From the NCBI RefSeq assembly GCF_021390595.1, contig NZ_JAJEJR010000001.1, positions 1,550,001 through 1,614,000 on the forward strand: DNA of 64,000 nt. Direction: 5' to 3'. This DNA comes from Paraburkholderia sp. HP33-1 (GTDB lineage Bacteria > Pseudomonadota > Gammaproteobacteria > Burkholderiales > Burkholderiaceae). Made by a program: the position numbers and the translations under genes. How positions within the stretch are numbered: the stretch's first letter is position 1; the number at the start of each line of letters is the position of its first letter. The notes under the pieces were generated by a model. That model searched no databases, was not told the origin of the DNA, and saw nothing but the letters and a program-made list of their open reading frames with translations. Positions 47,801-56,396 of this stretch are shown here, in pieces.

Positions 47801-48358
47801 GGAGCCCATCGGGAACAGATCGAGCAGCGAGCCGCGCACGCAGTATTCGCCGGGACGCACGACCTGGCTCACGTGCTCGTAGCCGGCGAGCGTCAACTGC
47901 GCCTTCAGTTTCGCTTCGTCGAGCCGCTCTCCCTGCGAGAACGAGAACGTGTAGGCCGCCAGAAACGACGCGGGCGGCATCCGGTACAAAGCCGTCGTGG
48001 CCGGCACGAGCAGGATGTCGCAGCGGCCTTCGCCGAGATCGTGCAGCGTCGCGAGCCGCTCGGACACGAGGTCCTGATGCGGCGAAAACGTGTCGTAAGG
48101 CAGTGTCTCCCAATCGGGCAGGAGACGCACGCGCGCCTCGGGAGCGAAGAAGCCGATTTCCTGCGACAACCGCTGCGCGTCGACCGCGCTTTCGCAGACC
48201 ACCGCAAGCAGGGGCATCTTCTCGCGATACGCAAGATGGTAGCGGGCGATCAGCAGTGCGTCGGACGAACCGCGCGTGCCGTCGAAGGCGAAACGCTGGC
48301 CGGCCTTGACGAGCGCGACGGGCGAGGAGGACTGCGAGGATGCGGCGATGTCTGGCAT
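44879..48358 (-). CDS. mfd: Transcription-repair coupling factor Mfd
   Basis: Mfd removes RNA polymerase stalled at DNA damage and recruits UvrA. The 1159-residue protein has full family length. Landmarks are the UvrB-like N-terminal module (VRLLPDWETLPYD), the RNA-polymerase-interacting CarD-like domain (DPVVHSQHGIGRYMGL), the translocase motifs with Walker A GDVGFGKTEVALRAAF, D-E-E-H-R-F-G and TATPIPRTLGMAL, and the C-terminal TRCF domain. A perfect TATAAT on this strand (48433-48438) is about 75 bases upstream of the start. Confidence 0.97.
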   Translation of the reverse strand: MPDIAASSQSSSPVALVKAGQRFAFDGTRGSSDALLIARYHLAYREKMPLLAVVCESAVDAQRLSQEIGFFAPEARVRLLPDWETLPYDTFSPHQDLVSERLATLHDLGEGRCDILLVPATTALYRMPPASFLAAYTFSFSQGERLDEAKLKAQLTLAGYEHVSQVVRPGEYCVRGSLLDLFPMGSPLPYRIDLFDDQVDSIRAFDPDTQRSLYPVKDVRLLPGREFPFDEAARTAFRSRWRETFEGDPSRASIYKDIGNGVPSAGIEYYLPLFFEETATLFHYLPDGSQLAFVGDLEAAIRRFTNDTKQRFNFLSHDRDRPILEPQKLFLSDQDFFTFAKPFARLVLPANTDGAWSSALPNLAIDRHADDPVSALRAYLTTTPNRVLFAAESAGRRETLLQLLADNQLKPASADSFANWLKTDAHFSLGVAPLANGFALPGDGIAIITETELYGPLARRTGRRRQEQASNVDSMVRDLSELKVADPVVHSQHGIGRYMGLVTMDLGEGETEFLHLEYAGDSKLYVPVAQLHVISRYSGADPDSAPLHSLGSGQWEKAKRKAAQQIRDTAAELLNLYARRAAREGHAFALEPKDYVKFAESFGFEETPDQAAAIAAVIGDMTSGKPMDRLVCGDVGFGKTEVALRAAFIAVMGGKQVALLSPTTLLAEQHTQTFSDRFSDWPVRIAELSRFKSTKEVNAAIQQINEGAVDIVIGTHKLLSSDVQFKRLGLVIIDEEHRFGVRQKEALKALRAEVDVLTLTATPIPRTLGMALEGLRDFSVIATAPQKRLAIKTFVRREEDGVIREAMLRELKRGGQVYFLHNEVETIENRRQMLETLVPEARIAVAHGQMHERELERVMRDFVAQRANVLLCTTIIETGIDVPSANTILIHRSDKFGLAQLHQLRGRVGRSHHQAYSYLLVHDQQGLTKQAQRRLEAIQQMEELGSGFYLAMHDLEIRGTGEVLGDKQSGEIQEIGFQLYTDMLNDAVKALKNGKEPDLTAPLAATTEINLHTPAILPSDYCGDVQERLSLYKRLANCEHNDSIDGIQEELIDRFGKLPPQAHALVETHRLRLAAKPLGISKIDAGEAVIGLQFVPNPPVDAMRIIEMVQKHRHIKLAGQDKLRIETRSPDLAVRVATVKETLRALGSPSRGTAAAPAR

Positions 48359-48432
48359 AAAGGAGAAAAAGCGGCTCGGGGCTCACGCGACGGCCAAGTT
48401 TACGCGTCTACGGGCGTGGATGCGAAGCACGT

Positions 48433-48438
48433 ATTATA
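48433..48438 (-). promoter_or_regulatory. Candidate -10 box of mfd
   Basis: A perfect TATAAT on the minus strand in the 119-base gap between divergent mfd and ispD. The -35 region is poorly conserved. Overlapping plus-strand TATAAA could serve ispD. Confidence 0.5.
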
Positions 48439-48477
48439 AAATCCGTCCTTTACTTTGACCTGGCGGCATCCGCACTC

Positions 48478-49191
48478 GTGACTTCCCGTCTCTTCGCCCT
48501 GATCCCATGCGCAGGCACCGGCAGCCGCTCCGGTGCCGTGATGCCCAAGCAATACCGCACTGTCGCCGGTCGCGACATGCTGTATTACTCGCTCGCCGCG
48601 TTCGACGCATGCAGCGAATTTGCCCAGACGCTCGTCGTGATCGCGCCTGACGACCAGCACTTCGACGCGCGTCGCTTCGGCAATCTGCGCTTTGCTGTGC
48701 GGCGCGTCGGCGGCGCGTCGCGCCAGGCATCGGTGCTCAACGGTCTGCATGCGCTCGCCGAATTCGGCGCCCATGACGATGACTGGGTGCTCGTGCACGA
48801 CGCGGCCCGCCCAGGCATCACGCCCGCGCTGATCCGCACGCTGATCGGTTCGCTCAAAGACGACGCGGTCGGCGGCATCATGGCGTTGCCGGTTGCCGAT
48901 ACGTTGAAGCGTATCGACCGCGCGTCGGTCGATGGTCGAATCGCCCGCACCGAGTCGCGTGACGGCTTGTGGCAGGCACAGACCCCGCAGATGTTCCGCA
49001 TCGGCATGTTGCGTGAGGCAATCCTGCGCGCGCAGGCCGACGGCCACGATCTGACCGACGAGGCGAGCGCGATCGAATGGTCCGGCCACGCGCCGAAGCT
49101 CGTGCAAGGCAGCCTGCGCAACTTCAAGGTGACGTATCCGGAAGATTTTGATCTGGCCGAGGCGATTCTGAGCCGCAGCCCCGGTTCGTGA
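48478..49191 (+). CDS. ispD: 2-C-methyl-D-erythritol 4-phosphate cytidylyltransferase IspD
   Basis: IspD makes CDP-methylerythritol in the MEP isoprenoid pathway. The 237-residue protein has the nucleotide loop [42 protein letters not shown] and QTPQMF. The start is a GTG at 48478 (read as Met, then T-S-R-L-F) because no ATG precedes the conserved region. ispF follows after 80 bases, the normal arrangement. Mfd is divergent. Confidence 0.95.
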   Translation: MTSRLFALIPCAGTGSRSGAVMPKQYRTVAGRDMLYYSLAAFDACSEFAQTLVVIAPDDQHFDARRFGNLRFAVRRVGGASRQASVLNGLHALAEFGAHDDDWVLVHDAARPGITPALIRTLIGSLKDDAVGGIMALPVADTLKRIDRASVDGRIARTESRDGLWQAQTPQMFRIGMLREAILRAQADGHDLTDEASAIEWSGHAPKLVQGSLRNFKVTYPEDFDLAEAILSRSPGS

Positions 49192-49271
49192 TGTCTGGCC
49201 GTCGGCCATGGAAAGATTTGGAAAGGCTTTAAAGAAGCCCTGGAGCTTCAGCACTTGAGGATGGGACGCAC

Positions 49272-49751
49272 ATGGATTTCAGAATTGGGCAAGGCTACGA
49301 CGTGCACGCGCTGGTGCCGGGTCGCGCGTTGATCATCGGCGGCGTGACGATTCCGTACGAGCGCGGGCTGCTCGGCCATTCGGACGCGGACGTGCTGCTG
49401 CACGCGATCACGGATGCGCTGTTCGGCGCGGCCGCGTTGGGCGACATCGGCCGGCACTTCTCCGATACCGACGCGAAGTTCGCCGGCGCCAACAGCCGCG
49501 TGCTGTTGCGCGAATGCGTGGCGCGCGTGAAGGCGGCGGGTTTTGAAATTGGCAACGTCGATAGCAGCGTGGTCGCGCAGGCGCCGAAGCTCGCGCCGCA
49601 TATCGAAGGGATGCGCGCGAATATCGCGGCGGACCTCGGTCTGCCGGTCGAGCGCGTGAACGTCAAGGCGAAGACGAACGAGAAGCTCGGTTACCTTGGC
49701 CGCGGCGAGGGCATCGAGGCACAGGCCGCGGTATTGCTGGTCAGGAGTTAA
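49272..49751 (+). CDS. ispF: 2-C-methyl-D-erythritol 2,4-cyclodiphosphate synthase IspF
   Basis: IspF cyclises CDP-ME-2-phosphate to MEcPP, the step two after IspD. The 159-residue protein has zinc ligands Asp10, His12 and His44 (GYDVHAL and HAITDAL), [10 protein letters not shown] and the C-terminal [17 protein letters not shown] active-site segment. Length and start are canonical. The intermediate enzyme IspE is not in the window. Confidence 0.97.
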   Translation: MDFRIGQGYDVHALVPGRALIIGGVTIPYERGLLGHSDADVLLHAITDALFGAAALGDIGRHFSDTDAKFAGANSRVLLRECVARVKAAGFEIGNVDSSVVAQAPKLAPHIEGMRANIAADLGLPVERVNVKAKTNEKLGYLGRGEGIEAQAAVLLVRS

Positions 49752-49784
49752 GCGGGCTTTTGCCGGGGCGATTGACGGCGCCGC

Positions 49785-50333
49785 TTACAGCGTCGCGCCG
49801 CCGATCGGCCGATTGCTCGGACACAGCTCTTCCGTTTGCAGGCCGTCGAGGATGCGCAGCACTTCTTCGGGATTACGGCCCACGTACAGATTGTTGACCG
49901 ACACGTGCTGGATCGTGTTGTCCGGATCGACGATATAGGTCGCACGCAGCGCGACACCCGCTTCCTTGTCGCGCACGCCGAGCTGGTCGATCAGCTCGCC
50001 TTTCACGTCGCCGAACGAGTAGTGGTTGAGCCGGTCGAGGTCCTTATTTTCGCGGCGCCACGCGAGCTTCACGAATTCATTGTCGACGCTGCCGCCGAGC
50101 ACCACCGCCTCGCGGTCCTCGAACTCCTTGACGAGCCTGGCGAAATCGACGATTTCCGTCGGGCAGATCAACGAAAAATCCTTCGGATAGAAGTAGATGA
50201 TTTTCCACTTGCCGCGAAACGACTGCTCGGTGATCTCGACGAATGCCGAGATGCCGTGTTCTTCGTGGTCGTTGAAGCCCGGCTTCGCGGCGGTGACGGT
50301 GAACGCTTCGAGTTTATCGCCAACGGTTTTCAT
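49785..50333 (-). CDS. AhpC-type peroxiredoxin (2-Cys)
   Basis: This peroxide reductase has 182 residues. The peroxidatic Cys57 lies in FYPKDFSLICPTEI, and a likely resolving Cys171 is in the C-terminal EELCPSNRP. The tail is shorter than in E. coli AhpC. No ahpF or ahpD is nearby, so the electron donor is unknown. No OxyR gene is nearby either. It is convergent with ispF. Confidence 0.9.
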   Translation of the reverse strand: MKTVGDKLEAFTVTAAKPGFNDHEEHGISAFVEITEQSFRGKWKIIYFYPKDFSLICPTEIVDFARLVKEFEDREAVVLGGSVDNEFVKLAWRRENKDLDRLNHYSFGDVKGELIDQLGVRDKEAGVALRATYIVDPDNTIQHVSVNNLYVGRNPEEVLRILDGLQTEELCPSNRPIGGATL

Positions 50334-50408
50334 GCAAAAGCTCCTTCGGAAGTCGCAACAACGGCACGGTTCGAATGGCGGTAGCCTGTCGAGCCGTGCG
50401 TCGTCGGC

Positions 50409-51758
50409 TCACGCGCCTTTCGCGAGCGGAAATTCGATCGTCACTTCGAGCCCTGGTCCGGGCGAGCGGTTGCGCAGACGCAGCGCGCCGCGATAACGCG
50501 CGACGAGCCGCTGCACGATCGCCATGCCGAGGCCCGTGCCGTTGGCCTGGGTGCGCGCCGAATTCACACGATAGAACGGCCGTGTGACAAGCGCGAGCTG
50601 GTCTTCGGGAATGCCGGGGCCTTCGTCGACCACCGAGAGTTCGACGCGCGAATGCGACACGCGCGTTTCGAGAATCACGTGCGGCACACCGTCGCCTTCA
50701 CTGCCGCCGTATTTGCGCGCGTTCTCGAGCAGATTGCCGACCACCCGCCGCATGTCGGTTTCATCGGCCTCGATCACCGCGGAGGGCGCGAGCCGCGTGA
50801 TCAGCCGCATGCTGTCCTCGCTTTGCATACGCGCGGCGAGTTCGCCCGCGATCACCGAGAGGTCGACAGGTTCCGGCACGCGCTGCACGGGACGCGCGTA
50901 ATCGAGGAAGCGGCCGATGATCATGTCCATCTGCTCGATGTCGTCGACCATCGCGTCCTTGGTGGCCTGGTCGGACGGGCTCATTTCGGTTTCGAGCCGC
51001 AGCCGCGCGAGCGGCGTGCGCAGATCGTGCGAGATGCCCGCGAGCATCAGCGCGCGGTCCGCCTCGAGCTGTTCGAGGTCGCGCACCATCTGGTTGAAAC
51101 TTCGATTGGTTTCGGCGGCGACGCCCATGCCGCGCTCGGGCAGCGGTTCGGGCGATTGCCCCGAGCCGACCCTGCGCGCGGCCATCGCGAGACGCGCGAA
51201 CGGCCGGTTCACCAGACTCGTGATGAATGCCGCACCGAACAGCGACAGCGCGAGCGCGAACACGCCCCAGCCGGCCCATTGCAGGCCGGTCGCGTTGTCG
51301 AGCTGATCGCGGTCGAGTGCGACCCAGTAATCGTCGTCGTCGATCTTGAAGCTGATCCACACGCCGTTGATATCGTTCACGCTCTGCGCGATCACGGTGT
51401 CGTCGCCGAGGCGGCCGCGGATGTCGTGCTCGATTAGTCGATTCAGCGATTCGTCGGGCTGGAGTTTGTATTTGTCGGTGGCTTCACGCGGGTACACGCG
51501 CACCCCTTCATTGCTCTCCAGATCCTGCAGCAGCGCGCGCCGCAGGTCGGGATCGGAATAGAGGAGTGCGGTGCGCGTGAGCTTCACGATCGCGACGAGT
51601 TGCAGAGCCACGCGCTGCGCGCGCGGCTCCCGCTCGATCACGCGAAAGCTTTGGAACCACGCGGCGAGACTGACTGCGATCAACAGTGCGATCAGCAGAA
51701 ACGTGCGCCAGAAAAGGCCACCGAACGCGAGCGTCAGGAGGCGCCGGTCGATCCGCAT
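50409..51758 (-). CDS. EnvZ/RisS-like sensor histidine kinase
   Basis: The 449-residue inner-membrane kinase has two membrane segments (about 14-34 and 168-188) around a periplasmic domain, then HAMP (VNRPFARLAMAARRVG), HisKA with His in LAGISHDLRTPLARLRLE, and HATPase_c (NLLENARKYGG, DEGPGIP, GTGLGMAIVQR). The EnvZ-type H-box is typical of kinases that phosphorylate OmpR. Its partner is encoded just upstream, 101 bases away. In Bordetella the equivalent pair is RisAS; the stimulus here is unknown. Confidence 0.9.
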   Translation of the reverse strand: MRIDRRLLTLAFGGLFWRTFLLIALLIAVSLAAWFQSFRVIEREPRAQRVALQLVAIVKLTRTALLYSDPDLRRALLQDLESNEGVRVYPREATDKYKLQPDESLNRLIEHDIRGRLGDDTVIAQSVNDINGVWISFKIDDDDYWVALDRDQLDNATGLQWAGWGVFALALSLFGAAFITSLVNRPFARLAMAARRVGSGQSPEPLPERGMGVAAETNRSFNQMVRDLEQLEADRALMLAGISHDLRTPLARLRLETEMSPSDQATKDAMVDDIEQMDMIIGRFLDYARPVQRVPEPVDLSVIAGELAARMQSEDSMRLITRLAPSAVIEADETDMRRVVGNLLENARKYGGSEGDGVPHVILETRVSHSRVELSVVDEGPGIPEDQLALVTRPFYRVNSARTQANGTGLGMAIVQRLVARYRGALRLRNRSPGPGLEVTIEFPLAKGA

Positions 51759-51859
51759 GGGCCCTTCTTATGTGAAGTCAAAGACAGAGAATATTCTTCG
51801 TGGGACCAGAGTAAGCACTCAAGCGCCTCCTCTGGTCGACACTCAAATGGAACACGAAC

Positions 51860-52594
51860 TCAGGCTGCACCGTCGGGGATGAAGACGTAGCCGAGGCCCC
51901 AGACGGTCTGAATAAAGCGGGGGCTGCCTGGATCCGGTTCGATCAGCTTGCGCAGACGCGAGATCTGCACGTCGAGGCTGCGGTCGAAGACTTCGTATTC
52001 GCGGCCGCGCGCCAGTTCCATCAGCTTTTCGCGCGACAGCGGCTGCCGCGGATGACGCGCGAACACTTTCAGCACCGAGAATTCGCCCGTGGTGAGCGGA
52101 ATTTCCTGGCCGGCCTTGGTCAGCGTTCGGGTGGCGAGATTCAGCGCGAACTCGCCGAACTCGAACACCTCGGTGGTCTCGGACGGCGCGCCCGGCAATT
52201 CCGACGGCGACTGCCGACGCAGCACCGCGTGAATCCGCGCGACCAGTTCGCGCGGATTGAACGGCTTGGGCAGATAGTCGTCGGCGCCCATCTCGAGGCC
52301 GACGATGCGATCGACATCCTCACCCTTGGCCGTCAGCATGATGATCGGCGTGCGATCGTTGCTGCCGCGCAGACGCCGACAGATCGACAGGCCGTCCTCG
52401 CCGGGCAGCATCAGATCGAGCACCAGCAGATCGAAGCGCTCGCGCACCCAGAGCTTGTTCATTGACGGGGCATTTTCGGCGACATAGACGTTGAAGCCCT
52501 GCTCGCCGAGGTAGCGGCGCAGAAGATCACGCAGGCGTGGATCGTCGTCGACGACGAGGATTTTCGAAGGGTTTTTGGTTTCCATGGTCGGCAT
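51860..52594 (-). CDS. ompR: OmpR/RisA-like response regulator
   Basis: This 244-residue transcription factor has a receiver domain (phospho-acceptor in LLVLDLMLPGEDG, conserved Lys in YLPKPFNPRELVARI) and a winged-helix DNA-binding domain (LTTGEFSVLKVFARHPRQPLSREKL, then DVQISRLRKLIE). The start is 52594 or 52585 (M-E-T-K). It is followed by its kinase gene and is expected to respond to osmotic or envelope signals, as OmpR does. Target genes cannot be read here. Confidence 0.92.
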   Translation of the reverse strand: MPTMETKNPSKILVVDDDPRLRDLLRRYLGEQGFNVYVAENAPSMNKLWVRERFDLLVLDLMLPGEDGLSICRRLRGSNDRTPIIMLTAKGEDVDRIVGLEMGADDYLPKPFNPRELVARIHAVLRRQSPSELPGAPSETTEVFEFGEFALNLATRTLTKAGQEIPLTTGEFSVLKVFARHPRQPLSREKLMELARGREYEVFDRSLDVQISRLRKLIEPDPGSPRFIQTVWGLGYVFIPDGAA

Positions 52595-52821
52595 CTTAGC
52601 GCGATTAGAAAGTGGTGCGCGGTTACACCATTTCTGGGGTTACAGTCGGTTACAAAATTTACCCGCGGTATGGCACGACGTAAAGTATGCGCGTTTAGAC
52701 TCCTTTACTGAATGCGGCTGTTCGGTGGATACTTCACTCGACAAAACTCTCGCACCCGGCTGTTACCGGGGTTTGTATACGCATCTGAGGTAGCCGGTTG
52801 CCGCGCCACGAAGGGAACAAC

Positions 52822-53148
52822 ATGAAGGGAGGGGTTTGGCCAAATGTGCGCCTGAGCGTGATTGCACTGGCGGTAGCCGGTACGCTCGCAGGCACACTGG
52901 GTCCAACGCTCGCCCATGCGCAGCCGCCCGCGGACAGAGCGGCGAGCGACCATGCGCCCCGCTCCGGCAGCGGCAGAGCCAGCCACCATAAGGCGAGCAT
53001 CGATCAGCCTGCCTCTGACGTGATTCTGCGTGCCGCAGTTCCCCCTGATCTCGATCAACGTCGCCGCGACGGGCATATGACGCCCGAAGAGCGTCGGCTG
53101 CTGCGGCAGCATATCGAAGACGCCGTGCGCGAGTTGTACAAGCGGTAG
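52822..53148 (+). CDS. Small secreted protein with C-terminal MTPEERR-type motif
   Basis: The 108-residue product has a Sec signal (hydrophobic core around residues 10-27, cleavage after A-H-A) and a disordered Ser/Ala/His-rich middle. The C-terminus reads HMTPEERRLLRQHIEDAVRE and ends L-Y-K-R; similar short helices close many small betaproteobacterial secreted proteins of unknown role. The ATG at 52822 has AAGGGA seven bases upstream. It is divergent from the OmpR-like gene. Confidence 0.75.
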   Translation: MKGGVWPNVRLSVIALAVAGTLAGTLGPTLAHAQPPADRAASDHAPRSGSGRASHHKASIDQPASDVILRAAVPPDLDQRRRDGHMTPEERRLLRQHIEDAVRELYKR

Positions 53149-53311
53149 TCTCCGCATTTCGGCGTCTCTTGCGCGCGCATCGCCGCGTGAAAAATCCTGT
53201 TGCATCTTCAGCGTCAACTACCTGATCCGCTGTTCCGTTGAGTCGCCAGCACCGGCGCATTTTGCTCATGCGAGCGCCTCGGCTCGCGACGTCACGCAAA
53301 ACGGATCAGCG

Positions 53312-54955
53312 ATGATGAAACTTCTTCGACGTGTGAATGGCGTCCCGCGGGTTGCCGTGCCGGCTGGCGTGACGGCCGCGTTGAGCTACGCCTCATCGGT
53401 CGCGCTCGCGCAGCCACGCACGACGCGTGCCGCGCACGGTGGGCATCGCGTGGCGTCGGCGGCACCTGCGGCATCGGTCACCACGGACGGCGAGCAAAAC
53501 CTCCTCGACATCGACGACGCGCGCTTTTTCCTGACCCGCATTGGCTTCGCGCCTGATAACACTGAGCTCGCGCAATATGCGGGACTCACACGTGCTCAGG
53601 CAGTCGACAAGGCACTCGCGAATGCGCGCAGCGAAGCCATATCGCTACCACCCGACTGGGTGTTCGAACCGGTTCCGACGCGCGCCGAGCGCAACACATG
53701 GACGCCGGATCAACGTCGCGAGCAACAAAAGCTCCTTGGACAGCGTTACGAACTATTACGCGCATGGTGGGTGCGCGAGATGCTGAACACGCCTTCGCCG
53801 CTCACCGAACGCATGACGCTGTTCTGGCACAACCACTTCACGTCGGGGCAGGACAAGGTCCAATATCCGCAGCTGATGGCGCGGCAGAATCGGCTGCTGC
53901 GCCAGCACGCGCTTGGCCATTTCGGTGAACTGCTGCATGACGTTGCGAAAGATTCGGCGATGCTGCAGTACCTCGACGGCGCGAGCAATCGCAAAGGCAA
54001 GCCCAACGAAAATTTCGCACGCGAGGTGATGGAGCTATTCACTCTCGGAGAGGGGCGCTATACGCAGCGCGACGTCGCCGAGGCCGCGCGCGCATACACC
54101 GGCTGGAGTCTCGATCCCGACACGCAGGCCTATGCGTGGCGCGCGAACCAGCACGACGACGGCGAGAAGACCGTGCTTGGACAAACCGGCCCGTTCGATG
54201 GTGACCAGGTGCTCGATATCCTGCTCGCGCGACCCGAGACCGCGACGTTCGTCACGACGAAGCTTTGGCGCGAGTTCGTTTCCGACACGCCGGACCCTGC
54301 GCGCATCGAGCCAATCGCCAAGCGGTTTCGCGCGAGCGACTATGACATCAAGGTCGTGCTCCACGGGCTCTTTCTAAGCGATGCGTTCTGGAGCGACGAC
54401 AATCGCGGCGTGCTGGTGAAGTCGCCGGTCGAGTTCGTGATCGGCGCGCTGCGCGCATTCGATGTCGGCTACGACGACACCGCGCCATTCGCCGCGCAGA
54501 TTCGCGCGCTCGGCCAGAACCTGTTCTATCCGCCAAACGTCAAAGGATGGCCGGGCGGCGCGTCGTGGATCAACAGCTCGACGCTGCTCGCGCGCAAGCA
54601 GTTCGTCGAGCAGCTGTTTCGCGCGACCGAGAGCATGGAGGCGCCTCGCATGAACGGCGCGGCCGGCGCGAAGAGCGCAGCGAGCGATGCGCGGCCAGCG
54701 CTCGCCGCGAATCAGGCGACCCCGACGCTGCAGCGCGTCATGGCGCCCACCGGCCGGGGTGGCGTTCGCTTTGACATCGTGACTTGGCTCGCGCATTACA
54801 ACGCCTCACCGGCCGCGAAACCTGGGCTGTCGGCCGAATTGCAATTGCAGCACGCGGTGCTGCCGTTCACGCCGGTCAATGCGATCGCCACCGATTCGAC
54901 CGCGAGCGCTTACCTCGAAGCCTTGCTGATGGACCCTGCGTACCAGTTGAAATAG
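53312..54955 (+). CDS. DUF1800 family protein
   Basis: The 547-residue protein belongs to the large DUF1800 family of unknown function, usually encoded next to a DUF1501 gene. Family signatures are ARFFLTRIGFAP, MTLFWHNHFTSG, NRLLRQHALGHFGELLHDVA, PNENFAREVMELFTLG and FYPPNVKGWPGG. An N-terminal hydrophobic segment (about 13-32) suggests export. The start may be 53312 or 53315. It is followed by the DUF1501 gene after 82 bases, a conserved pair. Confidence 0.88.
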   Translation: MMKLLRRVNGVPRVAVPAGVTAALSYASSVALAQPRTTRAAHGGHRVASAAPAASVTTDGEQNLLDIDDARFFLTRIGFAPDNTELAQYAGLTRAQAVDKALANARSEAISLPPDWVFEPVPTRAERNTWTPDQRREQQKLLGQRYELLRAWWVREMLNTPSPLTERMTLFWHNHFTSGQDKVQYPQLMARQNRLLRQHALGHFGELLHDVAKDSAMLQYLDGASNRKGKPNENFAREVMELFTLGEGRYTQRDVAEAARAYTGWSLDPDTQAYAWRANQHDDGEKTVLGQTGPFDGDQVLDILLARPETATFVTTKLWREFVSDTPDPARIEPIAKRFRASDYDIKVVLHGLFLSDAFWSDDNRGVLVKSPVEFVIGALRAFDVGYDDTAPFAAQIRALGQNLFYPPNVKGWPGGASWINSSTLLARKQFVEQLFRATESMEAPRMNGAAGAKSAASDARPALAANQATPTLQRVMAPTGRGGVRFDIVTWLAHYNASPAAKPGLSAELQLQHAVLPFTPVNAIATDSTASAYLEALLMDPAYQLK

Positions 54956-55037
54956 TCGACCTATTGGCAGTCATTGCAGCGGGCGGACCGCTGGCGGCGG
55001 GACAACAGGCGCGGACCTGATCACAACGAGGTGAAGC

Positions 55038-56318
55038 ATGAAACGACGCAGCTTTCTTTCGATGAGCGCGGCCGCCGGCGCGTCGCTATGCCTGTCTCGC
55101 GCGTTCGGCGCGGACGACGCGATGGGGGCGCCGTGGCAGGAGGCGTCGAATGCATCGCAAGCGCTGATCGCGCAGACCCGCGGTTACGACAACCTGCTGA
55201 TCCTCATCGAGCTGAAAGGCGGCAACGACGGTTTGAACACTGTGATCCCGTTTGCCGATCCCACGTACTACACGCTGCGCAAAAACATCGGCATCAAACG
55301 CGAACAAATGATGCAGCTCGACGAGCGCACCGCGCTGCATCCCGCGTTGCAGCCGCTGATGCCGCTGTGGCGCAGCCGACAGCTCGCGATCGTGCAGGGC
55401 GTCAGCTACGCGCAACCGAACCTGTCGCATTTCCGCTCGATCGAGATCTGGGACACCGCGTCGCGCTCCGATCAGTATCTGTGCGACGGCTGGCTCACGC
55501 GCGCGTTCGCGATGCGTCCGGTGCCAGCCGGTTTCGCGGCCGACGGCGTCGTGATCGGCAGCGCCGAAATGGGGCCGCTCGCGAACGGCGCCCGCGCGAT
55601 TGCGCTCGTCAATCCGGCGCAGTTCGTCAAGGCCTCACGGCTCGCGACGCCGGTGTCCTTGCACGAGCGAAATCTGGCGCTTGCGCATATTCTCGACATC
55701 GAAAACGACATCGTGAAAGCGGCCGATCGTTTGCGGCCGCGGCAAGGGCAGCCGCAGTTGAAGACGATGTTTCCCGGCGGCGCGTTCGGCAGCTCGATTA
55801 AAACGGCGATGCAGGTGCTGGCCGCGTCGGACACGGTGAATGCAGCCGCCGGCGGACGCGCGTCGCGAGAGCATCCGTTGAGCGGGCAGGGCGTGGCCGT
55901 GATCCGGTTAACGTTGAACGGTTTCGATACGCATCAGAATCAGCCGGGTCAGCAGGCCGCGTTGCTCAAACAGTTCGCGGAAGGGATGGCCGCGATGCAC
56001 GCCGCGCTCGTCGAACTGGGCCGTTGGAACGAGACGCTCGTCATGACGTACGCGGAGTTCGGGCGCCGTCCGCGCGAAAACCAGAGCAACGGCACCGATC
56101 ACGGCACGGTGGCGCCGCACTTCGTCACAGGCGGTCGCGTGCAGGGCGGTTTGTACGGCGTGCCACCGGTGCTTGCGCGACTCGATGGGAATGGCAACCT
56201 GCCGGTCGGCGTGGATTTTCGCCAGCTTTATGCGACGGTGCTCGGGCCCTGGTGGGGGCTCGACGCGTCGGCGATTCTGCAGCAGCAGTTCGAGCCGCTG
56301 CCGTTGCTGCGGGCTTGA
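55038..56318 (+). CDS. DUF1501 family protein, Tat-exported
   Basis: This 426-residue member of the sulfatase-like DUF1501 family has a twin-arginine signal (M-K-R-R-S-F-L-S-M) and likely cleavage near residue 23. Family segments are LILIELKGGNDGLNTVIPF, LSHFRSIEIWDTAS and the C-terminal VMTYAEFGRRPREN with GTDHGTVAPHFV, which resemble metal-binding parts of alkaline phosphatase-like enzymes. It probably acts in the periplasm with the DUF1800 protein. Substrate unknown. Confidence 0.88.
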   Translation: MKRRSFLSMSAAAGASLCLSRAFGADDAMGAPWQEASNASQALIAQTRGYDNLLILIELKGGNDGLNTVIPFADPTYYTLRKNIGIKREQMMQLDERTALHPALQPLMPLWRSRQLAIVQGVSYAQPNLSHFRSIEIWDTASRSDQYLCDGWLTRAFAMRPVPAGFAADGVVIGSAEMGPLANGARAIALVNPAQFVKASRLATPVSLHERNLALAHILDIENDIVKAADRLRPRQGQPQLKTMFPGGAFGSSIKTAMQVLAASDTVNAAAGGRASREHPLSGQGVAVIRLTLNGFDTHQNQPGQQAALLKQFAEGMAAMHAALVELGRWNETLVMTYAEFGRRPRENQSNGTDHGTVAPHFVTGGRVQGGLYGVPPVLARLDGNGNLPVGVDFRQLYATVLGPWWGLDASAILQQQFEPLPLLRA

Positions 56319-56396
56319 GCGTCCGGGTGTTTGGGCGCTTATGCGTAGCTCAGCGCGCCGAGGCACTCAGTGTGGCTGCCTTTTCACTCACTGTGT

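Noticed and set aside
44786..48439. 1217-codon plus-strand open frame opposite mfd
   Set aside because: It is the antisense shadow of mfd in high-GC DNA: Arg/His/Ala-rich with no domain, while mfd on the minus strand has every expected motif.
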